Notes under the pieces: model-generated | The model's database searches: none | Seen by the model: only the letters and a program-made list of their open reading frames with translations | What the model was told of the DNA's origin: nothing | Translations under genes and position numbers: made by a program | Source of the DNA: Pyrrhosoma nymphula | Taxonomy: Eukaryota; Arthropoda; Insecta; Odonata; Coenagrionidae | DNA: 64,000 nt | Assembly (NCBI GenBank): GCA_963573305.1 | Contig: OY754327.1 | Span: 53,498,244 to 53,562,243 of the forward strand | Direction: 5' to 3' | Shown: positions 23,390-36,752 of the stretch, piece by piece | Layout of the letters: each line of letters begins with the position of its first letter | How positions within the stretch are numbered: the stretch's first letter is position 1

Positions 23390-25200
23390 CAGTAGAATCC
23401 TGTTAAGAAGTTTTTCAAGGGTCAGCGGTTTGAAAACTTCTTAAGCGGGAAAACTTTATTAGAGGAAAAGCTGGTAAAAATGTATAGGATATTCACTGGT
23501 ACTTCAAATATTAGGAAATAAATACAAATTCATCTCATTCAAACAAAAACTCTCTCATAGTCTATTGAGTCCATGACAGGAGGAAAGGAAGGAATCCAGA
23601 GTTTTTTGTTTGATAAACCTTTTCCTTAAAGCAACAGAAAATGATTCCACTTCTTTCAAGCTTTTAAGGGTGCTTTCAGGAACACAAGAAACACTGTCAA
23701 TATATGCCTGAAATACATATAGAGCATTCATAGCCTCGCAGTAAGTAGGTACCACACTCCCATCGTCATCCTCTTCTTCAATCTCTTGCTCCAGGTGGTC
23801 CCCCTGACATAATTCTTCAGATGTCTGCACAGACCATGGCATGACACTGTCATCAACTTCGACAAAATCCTTGAACTTTCCATTGAAATCAAACATTCCT
23901 TTAAAATTATGCCACTCATCCTGAACAAAATCTCCTTCCGCCTCCACTTCACCAAATTTTTCACCCTGCATAGATGCATCCTCTCCCATGACACTTCTGG
24001 CCTTGTATGGAATCCAGCTTTTTTGAAAACAATTAGGTATCAATGTAGGACTTACTTCGTCCCAACATGAAGCTAAATAATGTATAGCATTTAACATAGA
24101 TAGCTTGAAATTATTCACTGAAGCAGCCATGCTAAAACTAGCCTGTAGAAGCAGCCTATGAACTTAGCCTCTTCCTGAAGTAAGTTATCAAAACTTTAAT
24201 AACACCCTGATCCTTGGGCTGCAAAACGGCTGTGGAATTCTCTATGAGAAACTCAACCCTCACATTTCGAAAATACTCAGTGTTTTTCAGATGAGCTGGG
24301 TAGTTATCAATGAATAAGATTATTTTCCTATTTTTACCTACCATCCTGGAATCAAGAGCCTTAAGATATTCTTCAAAAAGGGTACACGTCATCCAGGCAC
24401 TTTTATTGTTCTTATACTTTCAAGGTAAATTTTTGACATTTTTAAAACACCTGGGCTTCTTGTACTTTCCAATAACTAATAATGGAAGTCTTTCAGACCC
24501 ATCCATATAAGCACCAACCAGAACTGTCATCCTATCTGTACTCATTTTTCCTCCATGGCAACTTTCACCTTTGAATGCATGTCTTATTATGGAGGAGTTT
24601 ATGAAATAAGCCCATTTCGTCAGCATTAAAAACATCGCAAGGTTTGTACTCTTCAAGAATAGGATCCAAAACATCTCTTTTCCATTCCTCAACTTCTAAT
24701 TATCCACACTCCTTGATTCCCCACAGATAGCTTTATGAACTAACCCAGTTCTATTTTTAAATCTATACAGCCACCCATTGGAAGGGTTAAAGTCCACACC
24801 AAGTTTATCTGCAATTTCAACTGCCTTCTTCTTCAGTACAGTACCATTCACCAGTATATTCAAAGATGAAGTTTGTTTAAACCACTCCAATAGCTTTCTG
24901 TCCACTTCTTCATAATTGCCCGGCCGTTTCCTCTTGGTTTTACAGTAGATATCACCTAATCGGGATTTTAGTTCAGCCTTTTTGCCATAATGCCATTAAG
25001 CGTCGTGATAGGCATGTTGAGCTGCTTTGCCACTGCCCTGGTCCTTGTAGGATTGGACTCCACTTCCCCAATCACTTTTAATTTCTCTTACAGAGACAAT
25101 GCTTTTCGTTTTATCCCATTCTGGCTCACGTTATCAATTTCAAGCCTTTTTCTACAGATAAAGATTTTAATTGCATAGTACAATTTTATGCAAGGATCAG
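23390..25200 (-). mobile_element. Tigger (pogo-type) transposon, decayed, minus strand
   Basis: The end at 23388-23410 (TA then CAGTAGAATCCTGTTAAGAAG) resembles a Tigger terminus, and the same core occurs at 28900. The interior encodes a broken transposase read on the minus strand. The opposite terminus near 25200 is not identifiable, so that limit is approximate. Confidence 0.7.
23555..25130 (-). pseudogene. Tigger transposase pseudogene (DDE, CENP-B-like)
   Basis: From N to C: a helix-turn-helix piece (24696-24905, DRKLLEWFKQTSSLNILVNG then a KAVEIADKLGVDF segment, as in CENP-B-type domains); the first catalytic region with CDVFNADEMGLF near 24630; GGKMSTDRMTVLVGAYMDGS; the second catalytic block ILFIDNYPAHLKNTEYFRNV with LQPKDQGVI (24156-24392); and an acidic C-terminal region (23555-24130). 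At least three frameshifts or stops separate these, so it is inactive. It lies antisense within the host intron. Confidence 0.85.
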
Positions 25201-25529
25201 TAAAACTTTAAAAATCATGTCAATAAAGGACTTATAAGGTCAACTCAAATTATTAGTATCTCTAGCTACAACAGAGGTTAATATTAAAATTATAACCATC
25301 AAGAAGTTAGCATTAATTAAGGCACTCAAATATTTTTCTTGCTATTTTATCACTCAATAGTTACAGTGCAGTGTGTAAGTATTGTGATGCATGAAATATC
25401 TATTGCCCTAATTACACATGAAGTTCTTCTTCAATCATTGCATACTAGGAAAGCTGAGTTTGGTCCAGGAAAATTTCACGGAATAACTGTTCATGAAAAA
25501 ACGTCGTTCGGGTATCATCGGTTACGACC

Positions 25530-25548
25530 CCCCCCCCCCCCCCCCCCA
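25530..25548. repeat. Poly-C run
   Basis: A run of about 19 cytosines interrupts otherwise mixed sequence. It makes the surrounding 92-codon frame (25339-25617) unreliable. Its true length may be uncertain, because homopolymers are error prone in sequencing. Confidence 0.7.
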
Positions 25549-25619
25549 TGGCTACGTGCCAGAGTTTCAAGGTGGACCTGGTGGAAGTTGTCGATATTCT
25601 ATCAGTCGACTTTGTAATC

Positions 25620-27135
25620 TTACACAGATTTGTGCAGGGCTATATATATATATAAGATTATAAAGTATTTTATTCATCATGAAATCAGTTATGAACATAA
25701 TCATGGATTGTTAGGCTAATGGCAGGGATTAATATGGAACTAATGGAAAAGAGCATCAAAGTAATTAGTACATGGTCCACTTAGTAATCCTTTCAAGACT
25801 TATGTTGATGAATCAATCTTCTTAAATGTGATATGTCCACAGCAAGACTAATTTATGAGATAATATAGATAGCACCAGGAGCACCAAAGCTGATAGCAAT
25901 AATTTCCTTATTTAAAAGTTCCTTAGGATGCAAAATAGCATTAGCTTTTATATGTTTTGTGAATAGACCATTTTTTTAAATGCCACACATACCTCTTGCA
26001 TTGTCAAAGTATTGCATCAAGTGTCCAAGTGACACATTTATTATTTTTTTCATATTTTAGTTTTGAGTTGGAATTAAAAATCAGTTTTCCGTAGTACTTC
26101 ATTTCGCACCATTCCAAATAGTGTTATGTGCACTAATTAAATGTAGTGTCTCATTACTATAATGAAACATGTTTTCTAAATTGTTCTGATATAGTTGATG
26201 CTTTAGTTAGAATTAGTGCTTCTTCAAATTCTCTTTCAGCTCTAAATCTCCAGATCCTAAGGTTTTTTTATATTTGGCATTGTATTTCATTGAATTTTAA
26301 TGAGGAATTTTGATCTGAATACAGTGAAATTATTAAGTTTGTTATAAAAAATTAATGGCTAGTTGTACTTTTTATGTAATTTTTTGCTTATATGGAGAAG
26401 TGAGACAATTAGAATACATTAATATAGTATAGGGGAAGGCCTACCTCTTAGATTGTTATCTCTCATAAAAGGTGACAATGCATGGTATATTTCAAGCACT
26501 TAAAATTAATATTTGATGAGGTAGTTTGATATAACACACATTAAATTATTGAATTATTTGGCATCATTTTATTAACATTTTAACTCATATCTGTGAAGAG
26601 AAAAAGCATTGTCTGATGCATTTAATTCTGTTACATTGCTTAATTTGATTCATTAGCATCACATTATTTTCATGACATTGCAGTGTTAGTGAATTTTGTA
26701 TAATTCCAACGAGATAAATGCCTAACCTGGAAGGTGCCCGTCTGGTTTGTGAAAATGTGGCATTTGCTAATTTTTTGTTCTGAAGAATATGCTTGTACAA
26801 AAAATCAATTTCAGTTTTGATTATAAATATGTAGGTGCTTTGTAAGGTGCATCTTTGGATTGACTGTTCCTCAGATTTTTAGTTAGAAATTGGTGTTAAA
26901 ATTAAATTAAATTTTTAATGGTGTAATTTTGTGAAGTAATGAGACCTTATGCAGCAAGAAAGCTAGTGGACGGAAGACCAGCTTGATGGTATTAATTGGT
27001 TGCCTTACCTTTCCATTGTTAAATAAAATGATAGTCAGCTTCTTAACCATTTGCTTATGGAAGTTTTTATTCTCTGCTGGCCCTGTTCTTTGCTGCACCT
27101 CATAACTATGCGGTGCTCTCACGTACCCTCTGCAG
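25620..27135. other. Last part of intron 5, nothing assigned
   Basis: This is AT-rich intron with a short (AT)n run near 25640. No open frame or transposon end is supported. The polypyrimidine and CTGCAG acceptor of exon 6 close it. Confidence 0.4.
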
Positions 27136-27474
27136 ATTGGGTCAGCAGCAGCCTTGGGACTGCGAATGGGCGTTGTGGGCCTGCCTCTTGGCCCACCGAG
27201 AGCCCCCTCCATCCCATCACCCATCCCATCCTCCGTTTCGCAGATGCCCCCTTCACACCTGGCCCCCCCTCTCCCCCACCCTCCCCTCCATGCACCACTC
27301 CCCTCGCCCATGGGCGTCGTCCTGCCCCACCACCAAGCACAGCCCCCACCCACCATGGGCATTATTCACTCGTCAAGCGGCGGAATTGGTGGTGGAGTGG
27401 GGGTGGGCGGGCCAGGGGCGGCTGTGCCATCTGCGGCTGCACATCTGCAGCATCGCAGACCACTGCTCTTACAG
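27136..27474 (+). CDS. trr: KMT2C/D exon 6 of window, Pro/His/Gly-rich
   Basis: The acceptor CTCTGCAG precedes 27136 and the donor GTGAGA follows 27474; phase 0 at both ends, 113 codons. It reads IGSAAALGLRMGVVGLPLGP, then a proline-rich stretch with HLAPPLPHPPLHAPLPSP, a PPPTMGIIHSS segment, a glycine-rich run and an end HRRPLLLQ. It is markedly GC-rich against the AT-rich introns. Identification rests on phase continuity and composition rather than on a named motif, and as a phase 0/0 exon it could be skipped without a frameshift. Confidence 0.8.
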
Positions 27475-28899
27475 GTGAGAGGGAAAGATAAAGTGTGTAG
27501 GTCATAGTTTGGAAAAAATCACATTTGCGAAGGATTTGTGAGGTTCGGTGAGTGATTAGAGGAACAATGGGCTGGCAGGACTTTCAGTAAGATTTTTTTG
27601 TGTTTGGATATAATTCTTTCTTACTCTCTCTTTTCTAATTCATCCTCTTTCCAATCTTCTTTCTCAGGATAAGGAATGAGTTTATTGAGCACAGGGTGGT
27701 CCTTTTATCTTCTGTTGCTGTATTTTTCATAATTGCATTGTGATGAATCAGTAAAATATTAATAATTAGGTAGTGCATTGATGAAATTTTTTATGTATGA
27801 CTATCAAATAGAACTAAAAGTAGTTGGTTCATGGTTATATTAATCCTGGAAGTTTTTCCTAATGATGGCATGGTATTTTATTATACGTATACTTTTTTCA
27901 AAACTGGTGTGAACTAACCTTAATACTTTCAATGCTATTTTAATATAAAAGGCACTGCAAATAATGAATAATGTGGTCAGGAGTTAATGGCTGATGACCA
28001 TATTGTTTTAATTTTTTTTCCATGAGACAGGTAAGCTTGCAGATAAGAGGAAAGGTGTGACAGGCTGAGTTAAAAAATGATAATTTAAATTGAAATGTAC
28101 CAAATTTGAAAGTAATTGAATCTCTTAGATTTTCTGTCTCACTGGTTCTTGAAAGTAAGGGAATCAGTGTGAAAAATGTGGCAGTGTGGCACCGATATTT
28201 GTGCTAGATGTTTATTAGTTAATTCAATAAAACTAAACATTATCTGCCATATGATATCAAAGATACTTTTTTAAAAACTCTGCTGCTCTGCTTATTCATA
28301 CCTCAGACATGTTTACTGAAGGCTCCTGCGAGATATGGTGTCTAAAGTCAATAGAAAAGTGTTTGAGGCCATTAATCTTGGTGCTTGACCCATTTTCAGT
28401 GTTGAAATGATATTATTGCTATGACATCTCCTTGCGTTGCAAGTGATAAAAGTAGGAATGTAAGTAAGTGGGTAAATGATAGTCAAATAGATATGAAAAT
28501 TGTCGGACTTTGATTAGTCAGTCAGCTAAGGGGCTGGAGTCATTATTGAGCTCATTGGAGGTACATTTTGGAATATATGGGATAAAAATTGGTCATCAAA
28601 ATATAATGTTAATGAGGGTTTCCAACATTAAAGAGGCTGAAATAAATGTACATTTGGTTGGGTGTGAAGTAGAGCAGGTGTAAGAATTCGTATATTCAGA
28701 GAGTACTCTGAATAAGAATAGGTTCATTGGTATCAACATAAGGTGTAAAATTGCATGAGCCAGGGAAGCAACTGAGGAGATCAAATAATTTTTTTTCATG
28801 TCCATGCTTCTTCCCCAGTGAAAAATATTTTTATTAAGAAGTGAGAATGAACTTTAGTGGAGGCTTTGGAGATGTGGGAGTGGAGAAGAATGAAGAGTA
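27475..28899. other. First part of intron 6, nothing assigned
   Basis: This is 1.4 kb of AT-rich intron. I see no supported coding frame or repeat before the Tigger-like terminus at 28900. Confidence 0.4.
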
Positions 28900-30323
28900 C
28901 GGTAGAATCCTGATTTAACGTTTTTCAGGGTGGACAAAATTTTAAACACTAAATGGGGACAAACACTAAATGAGGACCTACCATTTTTTTTTAAGGTTTT
29001 AGAGTCGGTAATGAGCTTGTACAGTTTTCCATGAATAAAAAGGATATTTTAAAGTTCTTAGAATGTGTAACAAACAATAATAAAGATTATCATCAATTTA
29101 ATGTGCTCTTCCCAAAATAGGTTGCGAAACTCTCCAGAAAACAACTATACAATTGAAATTAAAATCAAATATGATAAACAATTTGTGGATGATATTTTAA
29201 GGAAATTATTTTGTTAATTATCTAAAAAAAACAAAGATTTAAAAAAAATTTCCTTGTGACCTATGGGGCACAGATTAGGAATTTCTTTTTAAAAATTCAC
29301 AGCCGCTTTGTTTATAGCAATTAAGAAAGGAATCCAACAGCTATAGGTAGTCAGAGACTTATATTTTCAATAGATACAATTTGTTTTTCAAAAAAGAGCT
29401 TTTTAGTTACTTAAAATAGTGCATAAAGTGGAGTGTACTCAGAGCGACCGTTGTGAGAGTGGTGGTGGGGATAGCTGACAAGAGACTCGCTCATGAGACA
29501 AAAACTGAACCTCTAATCGGCGGCGCACGGAAAAATTCACCAAATCTTCGTGAAAATTCGACCGTTTTCTACGTTTTTTAAAATCTGAGGTAGCTTGAAA
29601 AGTTATTAACAACCACATTATTGTTTTTTAATAATTAAAAAAAATTTTTATTGCATATTTATACGGATTTTTATATGAATTCTCAAGTTTTAAGTTTCGG
29701 AAACACAAATTAAGTACTAGCTTTAAAAAAATTACTAATATTTACTGCGAGCATCGGTTTTTTAAAAAGATTTAGTTGATGTGACAGGAAAATAAACTGC
29801 AGGTACGCACATGAGTTTTCTTATGCCATGCAGTTCGACTTTCATTTTTTCTCCAAATACTGCGCCACTCTCCCGAGAAAATTCCGACGATTTCAACTAC
29901 GACACACGCCATAGCATTATTGGTTAAAAACTGCTAACGGAGTAAAAGCGGGTGTATAACCATCAAGGGCATACATATGTATATATTATCATGAACATAC
30001 AACATCTTCATGTTAATATTTACAATATATTTGTTCTTATATCTTCTTCAAGTGAAGAATAATAGTCGACCCAGTGAAAAATAATAGCAGAGATAATGAC
30101 CATTGATGTTTTAGGGAAATCATTTACCTACACGATCATGAAAAAAACATTAAAACTGGCAGAAAAGCTCGTGTGGGCAAAAAGTTAACAATGCAGAATG
30201 CGGAAAAACGCAGAATGCAGAAACGTTAAATGGGGATAATTTTTACATTGTTTTAATATAGAATGAATCGGGACCTCAAAAAATAAACGTTGAATGTGAA
30301 TACGTTAATTCCAGATCCGACTG
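28900..30323. mobile_element. Non-autonomous Tigger-like element, 1.4 kb
   Basis: The left end CGGTAGAATCCTGATTTAACG and the complement of the right end CAGTCGGATCTGGAATTAACG are related, and TA flanks both (28898-28899 and 30324-30325), as for the pogo/mariner superfamily. The interior is AT-rich with no transposase. It shares the CNGTAGAATCC core with the terminus at 23390, so the decayed transposon there may be its former helper family. Confidence 0.75.
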
Positions 30324-30325
30324 TA

Positions 30326-33155
30326 TAAGTTTGGTAAGGAAAACTAATAAGTAAATTCTAGTTTTGGTAATATATCACATGAGATAGGTTGTCGATTTTA
30401 ATCTCTGATTCTGAAGAGGAAAAAAAAGTGGAGGGAGGGCATCTTAAGAGATAATGGTGTGTTTAAAAGGGTGCTAGGGATAATATGTTGTGTAATTATG
30501 AATGGAGAACTGAGTAAATAGGAATTTTGGATAGAGTAAAGTGAAGCAGAAGATGACAATGTTAATTAGCAATGCAGCTATCATTAGGTCTCATTTTTTG
30601 TGAGGTTTTCACTTGAAGGCAATCTGCAACCTTAATATGTACAGAACAGGAAGAAATATCTGGTGCTGACAATAAAAGAAAATTACGGTAGTATTCTCTA
30701 TATAGTGAAATTGAAGTGACCCAAAATTCTTCCACAGCACTAGATCGAATTGCCATAGAAAAAATACTATGTGACATCCTTTACACACCATCTGTAAAAT
30801 GGCCCTAAAATGAATCAGTCTCGAACATTTTTGGTATTTATGAATGTAGGTTGGTAAATGCTGATGATTGGAAATTGTTTCGTTACAGTCAATTATTATT
30901 TCATTTCATTTTTATGTTCATTTTTGTTATTTTTTCATTTTTATCTCTATCAAACTCATGGACTAATCATGCCTGAATGGAATTCAAATTAATGGCATGG
31001 AAAATATCATCAGCGATTCATATTTACTTGCACATCATCAATTTATCTCATATTAATAAATTTTAAATGTTAATGAAAGTCATTTTGTCTTTTTCATTGT
31101 ATTTTTACATGCAATGCATGGAAAAGTATTCACGACATGGTTGCGTTGCGGTTTGCATAAGTTCTTTTCTGCGTCAATATAGGGTTGTAAAAGCATCGTT
31201 GGAAAGAAAAATTATTGGGACAAAAACAGTTCGCAAATTCTTGCAACTATTTTTGAATACATTATCAAAGCTGTTCGTCTTTTTTCGTTGGGTACTCAAT
31301 TGTTCACATGAGTAGAAAAATATCTGCCATGCTGTTGGATTATGGGTTGCACAATGTCTTTACCTAGGTGGTGCTTTACTGCTGTTACAGCATCACCATA
31401 AAGAAAGATTATTTAAATAGTAGGGATTTGCAGGATCCCGAAACTGCAGGAATTCCCGAAGTTTTTGGCCTTCCCGAAGTTCGATACAGGAAAGGCCTTT
31501 CTCAAAAATACTGTTTCGGGAATTTTTTTTTTTTTCTTTTCTGACTTCCGGCCTTGAAATTTACAGCAGTCAAGCATCGTTTAGCGCATTTACGATAAGT
31601 ACAAATGTGAAGCCATAATATTCCTTTTGAAATTTTATAAGAGGGCGCAAGTTTTCCTCAGGATCAAAGCATTTGTCGTATCAATAAACAAACTTTCGTA
31701 TCCCATAGTACCTGTGCCAAGCTGTCCTAAATGTTGCATAACCTCCAAATATTCAGGGGCAATTACGAAAGGAGAATGCATGCATGCGCTAAAACAGTTA
31801 TAACTTCCCTATTAACAACAATGGCACAGAGATATGTAACAACAATATAAATCTAACATTAACGTATGTAATGCATAAAACAGGGATGGAAAAGGTCCAG
31901 AATTAATGGAGAAACGACTCCATGAAAAAAAATGATTTTTAAACATTAAAATTATTAATATTCTCAATAACGGCAAGATGAATTTTAAAAAAATGTTTAC
32001 CGGTATTTTTTAACTCATTTCTCTCCATCACAAGGTATGTGGAATGATTGTGCCCTCCTTAGATTCACATGAAAAAATCTTCTAAGTAACCCCTTCAGCA
32101 GCAGCGTGCACTTTGGTTAAAAATAAGCATTCCTTATATATGAACAACACTGATTTTACAATAAAAATATTAACAAATAAGATGTTACTGTACTTAATGG
32201 TTGTACTGGGAATATTTTTATAAATAAAAAAAGGAAGGAAATAATAAAAGAATAATATCAATTGTTCACAAGTTTAACAATAAATATTTCAAAAACCGGC
32301 TGATAGATTTTGTTAAAAATTCTTACTCATAGCAGCGAACTTTTACCGAGTGTCTTCTATCACAAAATATATTTTAAATGGTAAATTTTCGTAGCCAAAT
32401 GCTTATGCAAGTCTTTAATAAGAGCAGCAAAAAGTATATACATTTGAAATGAATACAGTTGTATGGAAATACAATGCACGATTTCTGAATTATTCGGGAT
32501 ACATCTATATGTTAATTGTGCTTTCACAGTCCAATCTATTGCAAATTTTAATATTGTCAAAGACCCTCAGAAACGTATCATTTGGGGTAAACGAAGCGTG
32601 GCTACATCTTAATCTACACCTATTAGGGTAGCCAATGAAGACCCCAAAACATCAAGCTTGGGAATTAATTAGCGTAAAGCTTAATTTTACCTGACTTATA
32701 GACTACTACCAGAGGAAAATTTTTACAAAAATCCCCAAGAATTCCACTGGAGCTCCCCCCCCCTCACCCCCCACCCCCAGCCTCCCTCAGAGGTTCAAAA
32801 TACCAATATATAATATGGAACACCCGAGGCAATAACTACACTGCAATGTGCAGTTCACATGTCCTGAAGTGTTAACATTCGATGTTTAATATTCCAGTGT
32901 ATGGCATCCAACATGGAATTTGATGTCATCGAAAGTGAATACGATCATAAGTAATGTATCTAAGTGTCCGAAAATATAATTTTTAATAGCTATGTCAGTA
33001 GAATGTTTTCGCCACTCACCTAAAATCCCACAATAATCGCTAAATTAGCATTACAGTTGTAGGAATTGGCTGTGGAGTGATTATTAATCATCTTCGATAT
33101 TAACAAGAGTTCTATTTAGCGAGTGATTTTTCAGATCCCAAGAGCTCTCGCTATA
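30326..33155. other. Middle of intron 6, mostly unassigned
   Basis: This is AT-rich intron. Near 31423-31520 several copies of CCCGAA and the phrase TTTCGGGAATT surround a T run, possibly a decayed hAT-like end, but no partner end was found. A C/A-rich patch (CCCCCCCCTCACCCCCCACCC) lies at 32754-32777. No gene is supported. Confidence 0.4.
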
Positions 33156-34441
33156 CAGGGTGTTTCTTCACTCAGTGTCACCAGAGCAGGGGTGAATATT
33201 AGATGCTTTGCTGAGCATTTTTGACACAGGGAACCCATGCCCGGAAACGTCACCTAAGGGAGCTGTGGGGCATGAAAGGTGCTACCGAAGGGAGGCCACC
33301 CATCATACTCGCTCCAACAAAATCGCCATTTACTCCCACTTTCACTCAAATTTTGGTGGTGAATAACACGTGAGTCGGAAGGCGAATCACCTCTGGTACA
33401 GACTGGGTAAATTAGAACGCCGTGCAACGACGCCTGCGTCCGGTAGGAGGCGTTAAGTCCAGGCATGTTAACTTGTGATGCCGTGCTTCGGCAATGATCC
33501 CCCACGTTGGTTTGGCACAGAATGTGTCGATTGAGGTGTCGGACACACTCTCCACCCAAAACCACCATGATCGCACCATAGGTGTGCCAGCAGTGGTCGG
33601 CCGAGGTGGTCCAGTACTGTGGCCAGCGAGATCACCAGATTTAAATCCCTTAGATTTTTACTTTTGGGGCCACATTATGTTTAATTTAGAATTAATTTAT
33701 GCCAACGGAGCCCTCGAAACAGAAGAAGAGCTAATTGCTCTAATTGCCACTGCTGGGGATCACATAAAGGAGACGGCTGGACGTATGGCGGCTGTGCGAG
33801 ATTCCGTGCACCAAAGAGTCACCCTGTGTGTTCAAGAAGAAGGAGGCCATTTTGAGCATCTTATGTGAACCTGTTACCTAACCTAAAACATTTGGTTTCT
33901 GTACCCATTGTACATAAGTTCACAGTCCAATAAAATTAGATTATCTTTTAACACAAGCAACGTGAAACTTATCACTTCCTTTCCCCCTCTCAACACAAGT
34001 TAAACTGCTGGCACACCTATGGTGCGATCACGGTGGTTTTGGGTGGAGAGTGTGTCCGACACCTCAATCGACACATTCTGTGCCAAACCAACGCGGGGGA
34101 TCATCGCCGAAGCACGGCGTCACAAGTTAACACGCCTGGACTTAACGCCTCGTACCGGACGCAGGCGTCGTCGCACGGCGTTCTAATTTACCCAGTCTGT
34201 ACCAGAGGTGATTCGCCTTTCGACTCACGTGTTATTCACCACCAAAATTTGAGTGAAAGTGGGAGTAAATGGCGATTTTGTTGGAGCGAGTATGATGGGT
34301 GGCCTACCTTCGGTAGCACCTTTCATGCCCCACAGCTCCCTTAGGTGACGTTTCCGGACATGGGTTCCCTGAGTCAAAATGCTCAGCAAAGCGTCTAATA
34401 TTCACCCCTGCTCTGGTGACACTGAGTGAAGAAACACCCTG
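33156..34441 (+). mobile_element. Mariner-type element with 438 bp inverted arms
   Basis: Both ends are CAGGGTGTTTCTTCACTCAG, flanked by TA(TA), as in Tc1/mariner insertions. Bases 33156-33593 and 34004-34441 are reverse complements with a few percent mismatch. The central 410 bases carry the C-terminal part of a transposase. The normal 5' two thirds of the gene are missing and the arms seem to have been duplicated in inverted orientation over the lost part. Confidence 0.85.
33594..33868 (+). pseudogene. Mariner-type transposase C-terminal fragment
   Basis: It encodes VGRGGPVLWPARSPDLNPLD followed by FYFWGH, the conserved block containing the second and third catalytic carboxylates region of mariner/IS630-type transposases. 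It continues through TEEELIALIATAGDHIKETA to a Cys/Gly/His-rich end and a stop. The first catalytic aspartate region and the DNA-binding domain are absent, since the left arm replaces them; the open frame start at 33494 lies in the arm and is not the true start. Confidence 0.8.
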
Positions 34442-35738
34442 TATAGGGCTTCTACTGTAAATGGTGGTTGAAACATGACATGGTATTAGTAGGTAGAAAC
34501 TAGGTAGAATTTCTCTGAAAACATTTTTGAGAAGTAAGATGAATGATTGAAGTAAGATGATTAAATGTCTGGTTGCATAGCATCAAAAACACAGCGATGT
34601 TGGATTATGCCCTGAAATATTTTTATTGGGAATTTATATTTCTTTTTAAATAGCATTTTAGTTTTGAATGATGTATGTGTAATGAATCTGAAATCATAAA
34701 GCTACTGTGAGATAAGTTGTTTTGATTTTTATTTTTTTTACTAAATGCCCTTAATAACCATGGATAAAAATTGAGGAAATATGGCAACATGAGATAGGTA
34801 CATGAAGAAATATGCAGCAGGAGAAAAATCAGCCCTTAGTAATATAAAATAAAGATTTATAAAATCATGAATGCACAAATTTCCCAAAAATGGCTGCAGT
34901 TCTGTTTGGAAATACAAAATTTCATGGTAAAATGAAAGTACATGTCATCATAATGAGTTTTGTTTTGATTTCTTATATGAGATGATTTTAGCGTGCCTAC
35001 GTCTTGGTTAACTTCACATAAAGCATGTTAAACACTGTGCATGACCTATGTATTTGATGCTTTAAAATATGTTTCTGATGGCATTACATATTTGAAAAAA
35101 TCAATAATGAAGGAGAAGGAACAGTTGATCAATTTTAATGATGAAAGCTTTCTTTTTTTTCTTTTTCCTTGTAATGATTTCTACTTACGATAAGAAATTA
35201 TGCTGTGGGAAAACTCTCATTATTATGATATCACTAAGTCAAGATAAGTTAATGCTTCAATGAAATACATTTTTTTGTTTATCTACTCTCTAATTTGATC
35301 ACCAAAATGAGTTTACATGTAAGTTATTCTTTCTCATTATATGTCCTGAAGATGTTTTTATTGAGTACGTTATAGTTCAGACATGTGAATGTAGAATATT
35401 ATTTTTTATTCATGCTCATAAGCCTAATACAATAATTGGTTGTGTTATGTATGTTTTTATGATAAATTAAAGATTACAGAATAGCCTTGCCAGCCTTAAC
35501 CTAGTGATAAAAACACATAGGTCTTTAAAATTAATTTGTGAACATCATTACTTGGAAAGTGAAATTTTGGTTGATAGGAAATCATTAGTAATTCAGTAAT
35601 TCATTGGAGCTGATGATAATCTAATCGTTAAAACATTTAGAGAAAAAAGTCGACTTCGTACAGTTCCTTGCTAGTAATGTAAGTTCGTTTCTCATAATGG
35701 GAATACATGGTTCTAACAGTAAGCAGTCGCCATTGCAG
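34442..35738. other. Last part of intron 6, nothing assigned
   Basis: This is AT-rich intron with no supported open frame, repeat or RNA gene. It ends at the CATTGCAG acceptor of exon 7. Confidence 0.4.
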
Positions 35739-35970
35739 GAACAACCGTTGCTTCTGGAAGATCTGTTGGAGCAAGAGAAGAGGGAGCAAGAAAAACAGCA
35801 ATTGCAACAGCAGAGTGAACCAACAAGTGCATTGCTGAGTGATGTTGAATTTGAGAGGTTGCGTGCTGATGTGCTTGGTACATCGGGTCCTCACCCCACT
35901 GGTGGTTCAAGTGGCCGGGGCGTGTCCCCATCTCCTGTTCTTTCACCTCCACCTCCTCAAGGATTACCAG
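35739..35970 (+). CDS. trr: KMT2C/D exon 7 of window, receptor box and EKREQ coil
   Basis: The acceptor TTGCAG precedes 35739 and the donor GTACCT follows 35970; entry phase 0, exit phase 1. It starts EQPLLLEDLLEQEKREQEKQ, which is nearly the same as the corresponding block of human KMT2C. LEDLL (35754-35768) is an LXXLL nuclear-receptor box. LLSDVEFERLRADVLG follows, then a Ser/Gly/Pro linker ending PPPPQGLPG. This is the clearest single family marker in the window. In flies Trr is recruited by the ecdysone receptor, which fits a functional receptor box (family knowledge plus inference). Confidence 0.95.
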
Positions 35971-36752
35971 GTACCTACTTGATGATTTAGTTTGAATGAA
36001 ACTAGTCCCTGAGCATGAGAGCACAGGTTTTCTAAGTATTTCCACTTATTTGATCAGTTATTTTCTTGATAACGATGTTTTAAATAAATTGCAGTATTCA
36101 TCTTCACATGAAGTCTGAAGTTCCTTAGTTTAAAAGGCACACCGTTATAATGGCAGGCTCATGGTGATATCATCTGTCATTTTTTGGCCACCAATCAGAA
36201 TCCATTACACTATCTTGCTCTGAAAAAAAGTCTTTTCCAATTAGTTGCTAGGTTTTATCCATCTTCTAGATTGTTGCTTGGTGGATATCTCTATAAATTC
36301 CATATTCAAATGGGGTAGAAAGCATTAGCAAATACTATCTAGAGAAAAATGCCTCCTTTTAACAATGAATGGCAATGAGATCATAGCTAAATGTCCCAAC
36401 ATCAGAAAGGTCAGGTACTGTACTTGAAATGAGCTCATTGAAACCTAAGTTGAAAAATGTCTTCCACTGCCAGAATTCAAGCATGGGCCCATTAGTTTAC
36501 CACTCTAGCTTCTGTGCTGAACAAACCTCCGAAGGTTTGAATGTTTGTTCTTGTTTTGTTTTTGAAATGTTATGCATAGTACTAAAATGGGATTACTTGT
36601 GAAAAAATAGGCTTGTTTAAAATAAAGAATGCTAATGTGTACTATATGAAATGTCAACAGATGAAATTGCAAATTAATAACAGAAATTGAACCTCCCCTT
36701 GATTCTCTTCAAAAGGCTCTGATGCATTGCTTTTTTTTATTAATTTTTCTAG
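35971..36752. other. Intron 7, nothing assigned
   Basis: This is a 0.8 kb AT-rich intron without repeats or open frames of note. Confidence 0.5.

Noticed and set aside
27119..27478. Alternative frames and a minus-strand frame over exon 6
   Set aside because: Only the frame entered in phase 0 from exon 5 continues into exon 7; the others are by-products of high GC content.
31423..32777. hAT-like element around the CCCGAA-rich stretch
   Set aside because: Only one end-like sequence and no partner or transposase.
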